Assembly: GCF_010686655.1 (NCBI RefSeq)
Contig: NZ_JAAGVY010000007.1
Coordinates: forward strand, 62,001 to 126,000
Direction of reading: 5' to 3'
Source of the DNA: Cryomorpha ignava
GTDB taxonomy: Bacteria > Bacteroidota > Bacteroidia > Flavobacteriales_D > Cryomorphaceae
DNA length: 64,000 nucleotides
In this document: piece after piece, positions 38,603 to 47,859 of the stretch
Layout of the letters: each line of letters opens with the position of its first letter
How positions within the stretch are numbered: the stretch's first letter is position 1
Notes under the pieces: generated by a model
Told to the model about the DNA's origin: nothing
Database searches by the model: none
The model's input: the letters and a program-made list of their open reading frames with translations, nothing else
Position numbers and translations under genes: made by a program

Positions 38603-39040
38603 TTAATACTCCACTTTAGTACGGAAGTAATATTTCATTAGCTTCCCTTCTTTTCCAGGATGATTTGTCACAGAAATTAATTCTAGCTTTTGCTGCGCCA
38701 TAAGGTTTAATAGATCTGTTTCAGACATTACCATTCTTGCAGCATCCTGCATTTTGAGACCCATTTCCTTTGCACGTTCTAACTTATCATCACCAGTTTT
38801 GTTTTCGCTTTCTTCAAATTTGATGGTGAAGTTTTTGTCTTCAATAATGACGGTCGCTACAGAATAAACCCATCTGTATTCAGGCTCTTTTACAGAATCG
38901 TCGGTAGTGGAGGTTTGAGAAACGCTCGTTTCAACTTGACTCTTATCCGTTTTTTTAGTTTTTTGCGCAGATGCAACATTGATGCAAAGAGCGAATGCAA
39001 CGGACAGAACGAGGGTTTTTAAGATTGTTGAATTATTCAT
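38603..39040 (-). CDS. Hypothetical secreted protein
   Basis: The 145-residue product has a clean signal peptide (cleavage after NVASAQ, residue 26), a Ser/Thr/Lys-rich linker (27-52), and an alpha-beta domain with no family I recognise. It lies 15 bp upstream of the histidine kinase and is probably cotranscribed with it. A TATCTTTG -7 box is at 39060-39067 (minus). Confidence 0.7.
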   Translation of the reverse strand: MNNSTILKTLVLSVAFALCINVASAQKTKKTDKSQVETSVSQTSTTDDSVKEPEYRWVYSVATVIIEDKNFTIKFEESENKTGDDKLERAKEMGLKMQDAARMVMSETDLLNLMAQQKLELISVTNHPGKEGKLMKYYFRTKVEY

Positions 39041-39124
39041 ATTTGTGTTGATTTTTTTTCAAAGATAGAAAAATCGCAATGTAGCCCGTTTAAAAAACCT
39101 ATTTTTGAACTTGTTTTTTAAATT

Positions 39125-39889
39125 ATGAGTCTTTACAGATACGCTCTTCAAAATTTACCACGGCCATTACTAATTCGTGCAAGTTATGTTTTCAGGCTTT
39201 TTGCGCCTTTATTATACAGGGGCAATGATGTAGAATGTCCTGTTTGCAAGCGACACTTCAGCAAGTTTTTGTCTTATGGCTCAAATCAGGCCTTACGGCA
39301 AAATGTGCTCTGCCCGCATTGTCTTTCGCTTGAGCGGCACCGATTGCTTTGGATATACCTGAATCAAAAAACAAATTTTTTTAGCAAGCAGCACGATGTA
39401 TTGCATATTGCGCCCGAGCAGTGTTTTCATGAACGATTTAAAAAATTAAAGAATATTACTTATTTCACCGGCGATCTGGAGTCTCCGTTGGCCGAGTATC
39501 ATTTTGATTTGCATCAAATTCCGTTTGATGACAATAAATTTGATGTGATATTATGCAACCACGTATTAGAGCATGTGGAAGATTACGCCCGATGTATGCG
39601 TGAACTTTACCGTGTTTTAAAACCGGGAGGATGGGCTATAATGCAAGTGCCCATAGATTATAACCGTGAACTTACTTATGAAGATAAAACAATAACCAGC
39701 CCAGAGGAGCGTGAGAAGCACTTTTGGCAAAAAGACCACCTACGGCTTTTTGGTAAGGACTATCCCCAGCATTTGGAAAAGGCTGGTTTTAAGGTTAAAA
39801 GTGACACTTTTGTAAAGAATTTGAAACCCGAATTACGCCAGAAATTCAGGCTTCAAAATGAAGAAATAATTTATCTGGCACAAAAATAA
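39125..39889 (+). CDS. Class I SAM-dependent methyltransferase with zinc-ribbon-like N-terminus
   Basis: The 254-residue protein has four cysteines in two CPxC pairs (CPVCKRHF near 39, CPHC near 68), likely a small metal site, then a methyltransferase type 11 domain: VLHIAPEQ, FDVILCNHVLEHVEDYARCMRE, LKPGGWAIMQVP. The substrate is unknown. The gene stands alone; TATTTTTG at 39100-39107 is a possible -7 box. It ends before tRNA-Phe on the other strand. Confidence 0.85.
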   Translation: MSLYRYALQNLPRPLLIRASYVFRLFAPLLYRGNDVECPVCKRHFSKFLSYGSNQALRQNVLCPHCLSLERHRLLWIYLNQKTNFFSKQHDVLHIAPEQCFHERFKKLKNITYFTGDLESPLAEYHFDLHQIPFDDNKFDVILCNHVLEHVEDYARCMRELYRVLKPGGWAIMQVPIDYNRELTYEDKTITSPEEREKHFWQKDHLRLFGKDYPQHLEKAGFKVKSDTFVKNLKPELRQKFRLQNEEIIYLAQK

Positions 39890-39902
39890 ACAGCCCAAAA
39901 AC

Positions 39903-39934
39903 AAAAAATCCCACTGCCGAAGCAATGGGATTTT
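39903..39934 (-). terminator. Terminator of tRNA-Phe
   Basis: On the minus strand AATCCCATTGC, TTCG tetraloop, GCAGTGGGATT (one mismatch) is followed by TTTT. Confidence 0.85.
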
Positions 39935-39939
39935 AGAAG

Positions 39940-40012
39940 TGGTGATGGACGGAATCGAACCGCCGACACAAGGATTTTCAGTCCTTTGCTCTACCGACTG
40001 AGCTACATCACC
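39940..40012 (-). tRNA. tRNA-Phe (GAA)
   Basis: The 73-nt cloverleaf starts GGTGATGTAGCTCAG, has the anticodon arm GGACTGAAAATCC with GAA, the GGTTCGATTCC T-loop, and ends CATCACCA with the discriminator base A73. CCA beyond that is not encoded. Confidence 0.97.
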
Positions 40013-40026
40013 AACTTTGCAGGGCG

Positions 40027-40059
40027 CAAATATAATATAAATTCTATATCACAACCAAA
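40027..40059 (-). promoter_or_regulatory. Promoter of tRNA-Phe
   Basis: On the minus strand TTTG, 21 nt, TATATTTG, ending 15 nt before the tRNA. Confidence 0.7.
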
Positions 40060-40067
40060 ACTTAAAA

Positions 40068-40811
40068 ATGAGTGTGCAAAAATCAAATATGATTATCGAT
40101 ATTGGCAATACCCGGATGAAGGTGGCGTTGTATGTCAGAAATCAACTTGATGGTGTGCTCACTTTTTCAAACCGGGCACACAGACAGGTATCAGAATTAA
40201 TTGAAAATACCCAGGCAGAGTACGCCATAATTAGTAATGTTACCAATTTACCTCAGCCATTGACAGAAGTCTTTCAGGAAAACTTGAACATTATAGAATT
40301 TGACGGCACAACACCAATACCAATAAAACTGGACTATAAAACCCCAAACACCCTCGGTACCGATAGAATTGCCAATGCTGTAGGTGCTCAAAAGAACTAT
40401 CCGGGGCAAAATGTGCTGATAATCGACTTTGGAACATGCATAAAATTTGATGTACTTTCGGCCGATGGTATTTATAGAGGTGGCGCCATTTCGCCCGGTG
40501 TGAAGATGCGTTTTAAAAGTATGCACCAAATGACTGGCAAGCTCCCATACATTAAAGACTGGCATGAAGATGAAGAAATTTGGCCGGGGCTTGATACGAG
40601 ATCGAGCATGGTTAGTGGTGTAATTCAGGGAGTACAGGCTGAAATACTGCGGTATATCGATATCTCAAACGAACATTACAATAATTTAACGGTTATTGCC
40701 ACCGGAGGCGATTTTGCATTTTTTGATAAAGCATTTAAAAATATCATCTTTGCAAATCCTTATCTCACCCTTCAGGGCTTACATGAAATCTTACTATACA
40801 ACATTGATTAA
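40068..40811 (+). CDS. coaX: Type III pantothenate kinase
   Basis: CoaX phosphorylates pantothenate in the first step of coenzyme A synthesis. The ASKHA-fold motifs are IIDIGNTRMKVAL (phosphate 1), TLGTDRIANAVGA, LIIDFGTCIKFDV (phosphate 2) and TGGDFAFF near the C-terminus. Length 247 aa is typical. It overlaps the following outer-membrane gene by 29 bp. Confidence 0.95.
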   Translation: MSVQKSNMIIDIGNTRMKVALYVRNQLDGVLTFSNRAHRQVSELIENTQAEYAIISNVTNLPQPLTEVFQENLNIIEFDGTTPIPIKLDYKTPNTLGTDRIANAVGAQKNYPGQNVLIIDFGTCIKFDVLSADGIYRGGAISPGVKMRFKSMHQMTGKLPYIKDWHEDEEIWPGLDTRSSMVSGVIQGVQAEILRYIDISNEHYNNLTVIATGGDFAFFDKAFKNIIFANPYLTLQGLHEILLYNID

Positions 40812-42159
40812 ACTTGGAACCGCGGCAGCATTGCTTATTTTTATTACGACTCATTCCTTTGCCCAGTCTGATCTATCATCGCCGTATTCCCTTTTTGGAC
40901 CGGGTATCCCGTCGCCCAATCTTTCTGTAAGCCAGTATGGTATGGGAGGAAGTGGGGTGGCACTCATAGACCAGTATAAAATGAACTTTGCCAATCCCGC
41001 GGCTCTGGCTTATTATTTGGAACCCATTTTTGAAACATCGGGTGCCGGAACATTTTCTACCTTCAAAACAAATACGGGAAGTTTTGAAAATCAGAATTTT
41101 ATTCTCAATAACTTAAGCCTTAGTTTTCCGATTAAGCGTGGAGTATGGGGCCTTACCGTGGGGCTTAAACCGTATACTACGGTGGGCTATGATGTAAATA
41201 CAACTACTCCAAATCCCGACCTGTCTTCAGATGCAGTAACTGAGTATTCTGGTGATGGCGGAATTAATCAGGGCTATCTGGGCATGGCTTATAAAGTTTA
41301 CAGCAAAACTGACTCTGCAGGGAATACCTCGACTTTGGCTATTGGTTCAAATTTTAATTTCAATTTTGGCACAATTGACAATAACCGGCAAATTTATTTT
41401 CCCACCAATAGGGAAACACTGGGTTTGCGGATTCAAGAAAGCGTTCTTATACGCGATGTGAATTTTGACTTTGGAGTACATTATCAGACCAATCTTATTG
41501 GCAAATCTGCCGTAAGTTCAAATTATTTAAAGTTTTTGGCCGGTGCCACAATATCTACGAGTGCAGATTTAAAAGCACAGAAAAATGCTACTGCTTTCAA
41601 TTTTTTGGGTAGCTATTTACTTCCCGGCGATACGCTTTCTTCTGTAGTGAGGCAAGATGGTAGAGTGAATTTACCTATGCGCGTTACGGCGGGTATCGGG
41701 CTTGATTATATTACTGAAAAGCGTCGTCGGTTCCGTTTTGCATTAGATTATACTACACAAGAGTGGTCAGCGTATAGCGAGAAGTTTGGCGATGATGTCA
41801 CTACATTCAACTTTCAGAATAGCCACATTATTAGCACCGGTCTGGAATATACACCGCAACTAGGTGCTTCAAAATATCTGCGATCTGTTGAATACCGTGC
41901 TGGTTTTAAGTATGAAAAAACCAACTTAAATATCAATGGTACAGACGTTAACGATATTGGCATGAGTTTTGGTTTATCTTTGCCGTTGCATCACAGACGC
42001 GGTCTCACCAAATCGGCGTTTCACATCTCTGGGCAATACGGAACTTATGGAACTACAGACAGTGAACTCATTCAGGAAGACTACTTCAAAATATTTGTGG
42101 GCTTTTCGTTTACGCCTCATTTCAGGAACCGCTGGTTCGTTCAACCTAAATATGATTAA
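40783..42159 (+). CDS. Outer-membrane beta-barrel protein of unknown function
   Basis: The product (458 aa from the ATG at 40783) has a signal peptide cleaved near HSFAQS (about residue 25), then SSPYSLFGPGIPSPNLS and a FadL-like opening (GMGGSGVALIDQYKMNFANPAALAYY across residues 48-73). The rest is strands rich in aromatic ends with a terminal barrel signature. The ATG is chosen for its signal peptide. In position between coaX and the TPR-lptC genes, an envelope role is likely. Confidence 0.8.
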   Translation: MKSYYTTLIKLGTAAALLIFITTHSFAQSDLSSPYSLFGPGIPSPNLSVSQYGMGGSGVALIDQYKMNFANPAALAYYLEPIFETSGAGTFSTFKTNTGSFENQNFILNNLSLSFPIKRGVWGLTVGLKPYTTVGYDVNTTTPNPDLSSDAVTEYSGDGGINQGYLGMAYKVYSKTDSAGNTSTLAIGSNFNFNFGTIDNNRQIYFPTNRETLGLRIQESVLIRDVNFDFGVHYQTNLIGKSAVSSNYLKFLAGATISTSADLKAQKNATAFNFLGSYLLPGDTLSSVVRQDGRVNLPMRVTAGIGLDYITEKRRRFRFALDYTTQEWSAYSEKFGDDVTTFNFQNSHIISTGLEYTPQLGASKYLRSVEYRAGFKYEKTNLNINGTDVNDIGMSFGLSLPLHHRRGLTKSAFHISGQYGTYGTTDSELIQEDYFKIFVGFSFTPHFRNRWFVQPKYD

Positions 42160-42175
42160 TAATTATAAGTTAACT

Positions 42176-43504
42176 ATGAAGAATGTAATTTTCAGCCTCA
42201 TGGCTGCTATGCTAATGGTATTTTCGGCAAATGCTCAAACAGATTCAACCAAATACGGGAATACGCCTGAGGAACAGAAAGAATGTAAGGAGTGTATATC
42301 ACTTTATCGGGAGTATCGCGATCAAAATATGCAAAAAGATGCCTTGCCCTACTGGCGATGCGCTTTTAGAACCTGCCCTCAAAGTGCCAAGACCTTATAT
42401 ACAGATGGTGCGAAATTTTACGGGACTATTCTCGATGGTATTTATGAGGATTCCACTAAAGCCGATATGAGGAATGCGCACTTAGACACTTTAATGATGA
42501 TCTACGATAAGCGAATTGAATATTTTGGTGAAGAAGGTAAGGTGTTGACGTACAAGGCGAACGACTTGTTTAATTACGACAACATGCGTGCTGAAGAAGC
42601 TAATTCTATGCTTAAAAGATCTATGGAGCTGGAGGGTATGAATAGCGATGCGGTTGCTGCTTCAAAGTATTATCAAACGCTTTACGAGATGTATAAAGTA
42701 GATAAGGCAACCAAGTCTGATCTTTTGGTAGAATATATGCCTGTACTGGAAATTTTGGATTACAATATTGCACGGCTTGATAGTGCGGAGGGAGTGCGCT
42801 ATGAAAAGGCTAAGAATAACCTGGATGCGTTTTTTATTAAAATTGCTGAATGCGACGATATTTATAGAATTCTTGGCGAGCGACTCGCGGAAACGCCAAA
42901 CGATATAGACCTCAATAAAAAGGCGCTCGCGGTAATGAATAAGCGAGATTGTACAGATAGCGATCTTTATCTTCAAGTTGCAGAGCGCGTATATCAGGAT
43001 AAGCCAACTCCAGATGCTGCTTATTCTATAGGAATTCAAAAGCTTAAAGCCAAAGATTATACTCAGGCACTTAAATATTTTGAAGAAGCGGCAGACCTTT
43101 GCGGCGATTGTATAGATTTGAATAAATACTATTTGCGAGCTGGGCAAACGGCCAGTATTTTAGGTCAGACTTCAAAAGTGCGTTCGATAGCTAATAAGAT
43201 GATTCAGAATAATCCTAAGAGCGGAGATGCATACTTGCTTCTGGGCGATGCAATTGCGGCTGCTGCAAAATCGTGCGACGATGGTAAACTTGGCAGTTAT
43301 GGTGCGTACTGGCTTGCTACCGATTATTTTGCGAAAGCAAAATCTGCAGATAGATCTGTAGCTGACAAGGCAAATCAAAAAATTGCCAGTTACTCAAAGC
43401 AATTTCCGCTAAAGATTGATATTTTCTTTAACAATTTAGATAATGGAGATTCTTATACGGTTGCCTGCTTTGGTGAAACCACCACTGTGCGATCTAGAGA
43501 CTAA
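42176..43504 (+). CDS. Secreted tetratricopeptide repeat protein
   Basis: The 442-residue product has a signal peptide (MKNVIFSLMAAMLMVFSANAQ) and helical repeats, clearest near PDAAYSIGIQKLKAKDYTQA and EAADLCGDC. Several paired cysteines (ECKEC, CAFRTC, CGDC) suggest disulfides in the periplasm. It fits a periplasmic scaffold in outer-membrane biogenesis, as inferred from its lptC neighbour. I chose the ATG at 42176 for the signal peptide. Its 3' end overlaps any annotated ATG-start form of lptC. Confidence 0.8.
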   Translation: MKNVIFSLMAAMLMVFSANAQTDSTKYGNTPEEQKECKECISLYREYRDQNMQKDALPYWRCAFRTCPQSAKTLYTDGAKFYGTILDGIYEDSTKADMRNAHLDTLMMIYDKRIEYFGEEGKVLTYKANDLFNYDNMRAEEANSMLKRSMELEGMNSDAVAASKYYQTLYEMYKVDKATKSDLLVEYMPVLEILDYNIARLDSAEGVRYEKAKNNLDAFFIKIAECDDIYRILGERLAETPNDIDLNKKALAVMNKRDCTDSDLYLQVAERVYQDKPTPDAAYSIGIQKLKAKDYTQALKYFEEAADLCGDCIDLNKYYLRAGQTASILGQTSKVRSIANKMIQNNPKSGDAYLLLGDAIAAAAKSCDDGKLGSYGAYWLATDYFAKAKSADRSVADKANQKIASYSKQFPLKIDIFFNNLDNGDSYTVACFGETTTVRSRD

Positions 43505-44096
43505 GCCTAAACCCCTGAAAACTTTTCTTAAAATAAAATTTATAACACCGGCTGTTCTCGCAGCCGGTGTTATGTTTTCTTGTACCTCCAATGAATTGGA
43601 AAAAGTACTTGAGTTTTCAGATTATGATTCGCCCCCTATACGCAGTACGCTAGATGCGTATTACACTTACACAGATTCCGGAAATGTCAAAAATACCTTG
43701 AGAGCCGGAAAGCTGGATCAATATCAAACGCCCGACTCTACGTACAGCAAGATTTCGAAAGGGTTTGAACTTACCTTTTACGATGCAAATGCAGAGTTTG
43801 ATGGTCGGCTTACTGCAAAAAACGGGTATATTAGCGGCGATAATTCCATGATGATTGCGCGCGATTCAGTCGTATTTACAAACAAAGAAAAAGAAACACT
43901 TCACACCGAAGAATTATTCTGGTATCAGGATTCGGCTAAGGTTTATACCGATAAGTTTGTGACAATTGAGCGCGCCGATGCGGTAATTTATGGAAAGGGA
44001 TTAACTTCGAACCAGAATTTTACCAATTACGTAATTAAGGACGTAACGGGTGTTATAAATATTGAAGATGAACCAGAAGAACAAAAAGAACAATAA
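43443..44096 (+). CDS. lptC: LptC-like LPS export protein, start uncertain
   Basis: LptC bridges the LptBFG transporter to periplasmic LptA. The family core is clear: SGNVKNTLRAG, FDGRLTAKNGYI, TLHTEELFWYQDSAKVYTDKFVTI split over residues 146-169, and YGKGLTSNQNF. A lipoprotein signal ends at FSC (about residue 47 from 43443). No ATG, GTG or TTG lies between the TPR stop and the signal sequence, so the start must overlap the TPR gene (ATG 43443 or GTG 43473) or be non-canonical. A perfect 13-bp hairpin lies inside the signal-peptide codons. Confidence 0.8.
   Translation: MEILIRLPALVKPPLCDLETKPKPLKTFLKIKFITPAVLAAGVMFSCTSNELEKVLEFSDYDSPPIRSTLDAYYTYTDSGNVKNTLRAGKLDQYQTPDSTYSKISKGFELTFYDANAEFDGRLTAKNGYISGDNSMMIARDSVVFTNKEKETLHTEELFWYQDSAKVYTDKFVTIERADAVIYGKGLTSNQNFTNYVIKDVTGVINIEDEPEEQKEQ
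43542..43573 (+). terminator. Terminator-like hairpin inside the lptC signal sequence
   Basis: ATAACACCGGCTG, loop TTCTCG, CAGCCGGTGTTAT, then GTTTTCTTG. It lies 37 nt after the TPR stop and encodes TPAVLAAGV in the lptC frame. Confidence 0.55.
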
Positions 44097-44097
44097 T

Positions 44098-44304
44098 ATG
44101 CGTGGTGTAAGTCTGTTTATGGAAAAATTTTGGCTGGCTCTTGCTATTGCATCTTTTGTGGTGGTGGTTTATATTTTTATAAGTGATGGCGGCTTTACGC
44201 GCGAAAATGCGCAGTACATTGTTTTTCCGCTTCTTGCGGGTCTTATGTATGGTTTTAGAACCTATGTAAGGAAACGGATGGAAAAAAATCAAGATTCAGA
44301 ATGA
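44098..44304 (+). CDS. Small membrane protein of unknown function
   Basis: The 68-residue protein (ATG 44098, directly after the lptC stop) has two membrane helices (about 9-27 and 40-56) and a basic C-terminus. It follows lptC and precedes the CBS/CorC gene in one operon. No family recognised. The longer start at 44062 is possible but overlaps lptC. Confidence 0.65.
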   Translation: MRGVSLFMEKFWLALAIASFVVVVYIFISDGGFTRENAQYIVFPLLAGLMYGFRTYVRKRMEKNQDSE

Positions 44305-44332
44305 TTTCATTCTATCTCTGTACATTTGATCG

Positions 44333-45595
44333 ATGGATTTAATAGTTCTTATCGCCATATCATTATTCTTTTCCGCCTTTTTTTCAGGTATGGAAATAGC
44401 CTTCTTGACTTCCAATAAGTTAAAGATTGAATTGAATAATAAACAAGGAGCTTTCTCGGCTCGGTTGTTATCAGGATTTTTACAGCATCCTTCTCGCTTT
44501 ATCGGAACCATGCTGGTAGGTAATAATATTGCCCTTGTACTATATGGTATTTTGATGGCGCGCATGCTCGAGCCGGTGTTTTATAATTGGGGACTTACAA
44601 GTGCTAGTGTATTGCTTCTTCAAACTATTGTATCTACGCTAATTATATTGTTTGCTGGTGAGTTTTTGCCCAAAACACTTTTTCGAATCAATTCTAATTT
44701 TATTCTCAACCTTTTTGCCGTTCCATTAAAGATTATTTACTTTATTTTATGGATACCGATGTACGTTATGGTTGGGTTGTCAGAGCTCATTTTGCGTCTC
44801 TTTTTTGGTGTTGATACAAGTAAGCAACAAGTTGTTTTTGGCCGACTTGATCTGAGCAATTATGTGCGTGAAATAACCCAAACAGCAGAAGGTACTGAAG
44901 AAGAACTTGAGCATGAAATACAGATTTTTCAGAATGCTCTAGATTTTTCTAAAGTCAAGGCGCGCGATTGTATGGTGCCGCGAACAGAGATTGCTGCGGT
45001 ATCGGTTGATGATGATTTGAAAAAATTACGTGAGGTATTTATCGATACCGGATTTTCGAAGGCACTCGTGTATCGCGATAATATTGACCACATTATTGGT
45101 TATGTAAACTCTTCGGAGCTGTTTAATAATCCCGATTCTATTAAGCGAATGATTGTACCGGTTATCATTATTCCCGAAACGATATCGGCAAAAGAAGTGC
45201 TTGAACTTTTTATTAAACAGAATAAAAGTATTGCCGTGGTGGTAGATGAGTTTGGTGGCACAAGCGGAATACTTACAATTGAAGATATAATTGAAGAAAT
45301 ATTTGGCGATATAGAAGATGAACATGACCTGGAAGAATTTCTTGAAGAAAAAATTGACGACCATACATATCATTTCGCCGCAAGGCTCGAAATAGATTAT
45401 ATAAATGATAAGTACAAGCTTAATCTACCCGAAAGTGATGAATATGAGACACTTGCTGGATTTATTATTCATACTTATGCTGATATTCCCGAATTAAACA
45501 CCGTAATAAAAGTGGATGATTTTAGTTTTAAAATCACCGCAGTGACTAATGTTCGAATAGAAACCGTTCTCTTACAGATAATAGAAGAGAAATAG
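44333..45595 (+). CDS. Hemolysin/CorC family transporter-associated protein with CBS domains
   Basis: The 420-residue protein has an N-terminal CNNM/DUF21 membrane domain (four helices, FFSGMEIAFLTSN at 16-28), two CBS domains (about 190-320, with CMVPRTEIAAV and VDEFGGTSGILTIEDIIEE) and the CorC/HlyC domain at the end. Such proteins move or regulate magnesium or other ions; GldE is a relative, but nothing here identifies this one as GldE. It is embedded between lptC and the foldase gene. Confidence 0.88.
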   Translation: MDLIVLIAISLFFSAFFSGMEIAFLTSNKLKIELNNKQGAFSARLLSGFLQHPSRFIGTMLVGNNIALVLYGILMARMLEPVFYNWGLTSASVLLLQTIVSTLIILFAGEFLPKTLFRINSNFILNLFAVPLKIIYFILWIPMYVMVGLSELILRLFFGVDTSKQQVVFGRLDLSNYVREITQTAEGTEEELEHEIQIFQNALDFSKVKARDCMVPRTEIAAVSVDDDLKKLREVFIDTGFSKALVYRDNIDHIIGYVNSSELFNNPDSIKRMIVPVIIIPETISAKEVLELFIKQNKSIAVVVDEFGGTSGILTIEDIIEEIFGDIEDEHDLEEFLEEKIDDHTYHFAARLEIDYINDKYKLNLPESDEYETLAGFIIHTYADIPELNTVIKVDDFSFKITAVTNVRIETVLLQIIEEK

Positions 45596-45650
45596 TTCGT
45601 TTCGATCGTAGATATTTGTATATTCGCAACCTTCAAAAAAAGTACATTTA

Positions 45651-47741
45651 ATGGCAGCTATTGGAAAAATTAGAGAACAATCAACACTATTATTGATTGT
45701 AATAGGCGGGGCTATGGTAGCCTTCGTTTTAGGTGATATTTTTTCTAACCGTGGTGGTTCCGGACAAGGAGACCAGTACGTAGGAGAAGTATTTGGCGAA
45801 GAAATTAATCTCGTAGAATACGAGAAGCGCGTTGAGGCCGAAAAGCAGAGTATGGCCAGTATTGGTCAGGGAGCTGCGAGCAGTCAGGATCAGCAAATTA
45901 GAAATCAGGTTTGGAATGACATGGTTCAGGAAAAGGTGATGTACACCGAGATGAACAAAATAGGCTTACGCCTGGGTCAGGATGAGTTTGACGACATTAG
46001 ATTTGGTGAAAACGTACGCGAAGATTTTATGGGAAACCAGAATTTTCAAGATCCACAAACAGGTCAATTCGACCCGAAACTCGTACAGAATTATTTTTCT
46101 GTAATTCAAACCCAGTATCCACTTTTCTACGAGGCACAGGTTAATCGCATAGTTAACGAGCGGCTTTATGAAAAGTACAATGCACTGGTAAAAAATGGTG
46201 CGTTTGTAAATGTGCTCGAGGCAAAAGACGAATATTACCGTCAGGAGCAACAGGTAAATTTTAACTATGTGGGTCGCGAATATGCAAATATTGCTGACAG
46301 CACTGTAGCAATTAGCGACGATGAATTGCGCGCTTATTACAACGAGCACAAAGAAGAAGACCGCTTTGATCGCGATGCTTCAGCAAATATAAAGTTTGTT
46401 GCTTTTGATGTACAGCCTACAGAAGAGGATAAAGTAGCCATAAAGGAAGAGCTAAGTGGTTTGAAAAATGACTTCAGCAAAGCGAAAAGCGATTCTCTTT
46501 TTGTATTAAAATTCAGCAGTTCGAGAAATGCAAATCAGATTGACTTAAAAGGCGCCGACAATCCGGACCTTCAGGGAATGATTGACAATGCTGAGAACGG
46601 CGATGTAATAGGCCCTTTTCAAATGGGAGAGAAATTTGCAATTGCAAAGATCAAAAATAAAGGAACTGAAGAGCGTGCATCAGCGCGTCATATTTTGCTC
46701 TCAAATCAATCAGAGGCTGATATGAAAGTACTGATGGCTCGTGCCGACAGCATCAAAAAAGTGATTCAAAAGAATGACAATTTTGAAGAAATGGTTACAA
46801 AGTTTAGCGAAGATCCCGGTTCGATTCAAAACGGCGGTAAATACGAAGATTTTGATCGTAAAATGATGGTTGCAGAATTTACTGAAGCCGCATTTGATAA
46901 GCCTGTAGGATCAATCAATATTGTAGAAACTACTTATGGAGTGCATATCGTTGAGCCACTTGAGCATAATGATGTAAATGTTGTAAAAGCTCTTGTAGTA
47001 GATGAGCCTATCATTCCTTCTAACCGCACTTTTAATGAGGCCTATGACGAGGCTAATACTTTTTCTATTGATGCAAAAGATGCTGCCGGACTGGTTAAAC
47101 TTGCTGAAGAGAAAGGCTTTAAAGTTGAGGAGGGTAATAAAGTTACGACACAGGCGCGTACTATTCCGGGTATTGCCGGTTCGGTAGAGGCCGTAAGATG
47201 GGCACATAATGTAGACAAGACCAATGTAGGTCAGGTAAGCCAACCATTCGAATTTGATAGAAAGATTGTGGTCGTGGGTCTCGATAAGAGAACGTCATCT
47301 GGCCTTGCTTCATTCGAAGATGCTAAGGAGGATATTAAGCCTGACGCAATTCGCGAGAAGAAAATAGAAATATTTAAAGCAGAGATGAAGGATAAATCGC
47401 TTGAAGATTTGAAAGCGGAATTTAATCTTGAAATTAAAAACGCGGTAAACGTTTCTGAAAAGAGACCTAGCCTGCCGGGTGGTGCTAATGAAGGATACAT
47501 TGTTGGTTACGCGCTTTCTATGAAAGAAGGAGACTTAAGCCAGCCTTTAGAAGGAAACAGAGGTGTTTATGTTGTTAAGCTTAATAGCAAAACAGAAGTA
47601 GAGCCGAGAGAAGATTATACAACATACCGTGACGAACTTTTACAAAACAAGCAAAACGGTGTAAAAACCTATACTATAGGAGTTTATCGCGCGCTTAAAG
47701 ATTTTGCGAAAGTTAAAGACGAACGTTCGCGGTCGTTTTAA
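45651..47741 (+). CDS. Periplasmic peptidyl-prolyl isomerase, PpiD-like
   Basis: The 696-residue protein is anchored by one N-terminal helix (about 11-29, STLLLIVIGGAMVAFVLGD) and extends into the periplasm. A SurA/PpiD-type chaperone domain precedes a parvulin domain (about 344-440, SARHILLSNQ, FSEDPGSIQNGGKY, TTYGVHIVEPL). It probably chaperones outer-membrane proteins as they leave the Sec channel. Length is typical for the Bacteroidota form. Confidence 0.9.
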   Translation: MAAIGKIREQSTLLLIVIGGAMVAFVLGDIFSNRGGSGQGDQYVGEVFGEEINLVEYEKRVEAEKQSMASIGQGAASSQDQQIRNQVWNDMVQEKVMYTEMNKIGLRLGQDEFDDIRFGENVREDFMGNQNFQDPQTGQFDPKLVQNYFSVIQTQYPLFYEAQVNRIVNERLYEKYNALVKNGAFVNVLEAKDEYYRQEQQVNFNYVGREYANIADSTVAISDDELRAYYNEHKEEDRFDRDASANIKFVAFDVQPTEEDKVAIKEELSGLKNDFSKAKSDSLFVLKFSSSRNANQIDLKGADNPDLQGMIDNAENGDVIGPFQMGEKFAIAKIKNKGTEERASARHILLSNQSEADMKVLMARADSIKKVIQKNDNFEEMVTKFSEDPGSIQNGGKYEDFDRKMMVAEFTEAAFDKPVGSINIVETTYGVHIVEPLEHNDVNVVKALVVDEPIIPSNRTFNEAYDEANTFSIDAKDAAGLVKLAEEKGFKVEEGNKVTTQARTIPGIAGSVEAVRWAHNVDKTNVGQVSQPFEFDRKIVVVGLDKRTSSGLASFEDAKEDIKPDAIREKKIEIFKAEMKDKSLEDLKAEFNLEIKNAVNVSEKRPSLPGGANEGYIVGYALSMKEGDLSQPLEGNRGVYVVKLNSKTEVEPREDYTTYRDELLQNKQNGVKTYTIGVYRALKDFAKVKDERSRSF

Positions 47742-47762
47742 TTCCATAGCTAATTGAATTTT

Positions 47763-47800
47763 AAAAAAAATGGTCTGCATGAATTGCAGACCATTTTTTT
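47763..47800. terminator. Bidirectional terminator after the ppiD-like gene
   Basis: AAAAAAATGGTCTGCA, loop TGAAT, TGCAGACCATTTTTTT. It lies between converging genes and has a T tract on both strands. Confidence 0.9.
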
Positions 47801-47859
47801 GTGGGCTTTGTGGATGTGAAGATGGTTCAGAAAAGGAGCTTGATATACATGGGAGCCAC

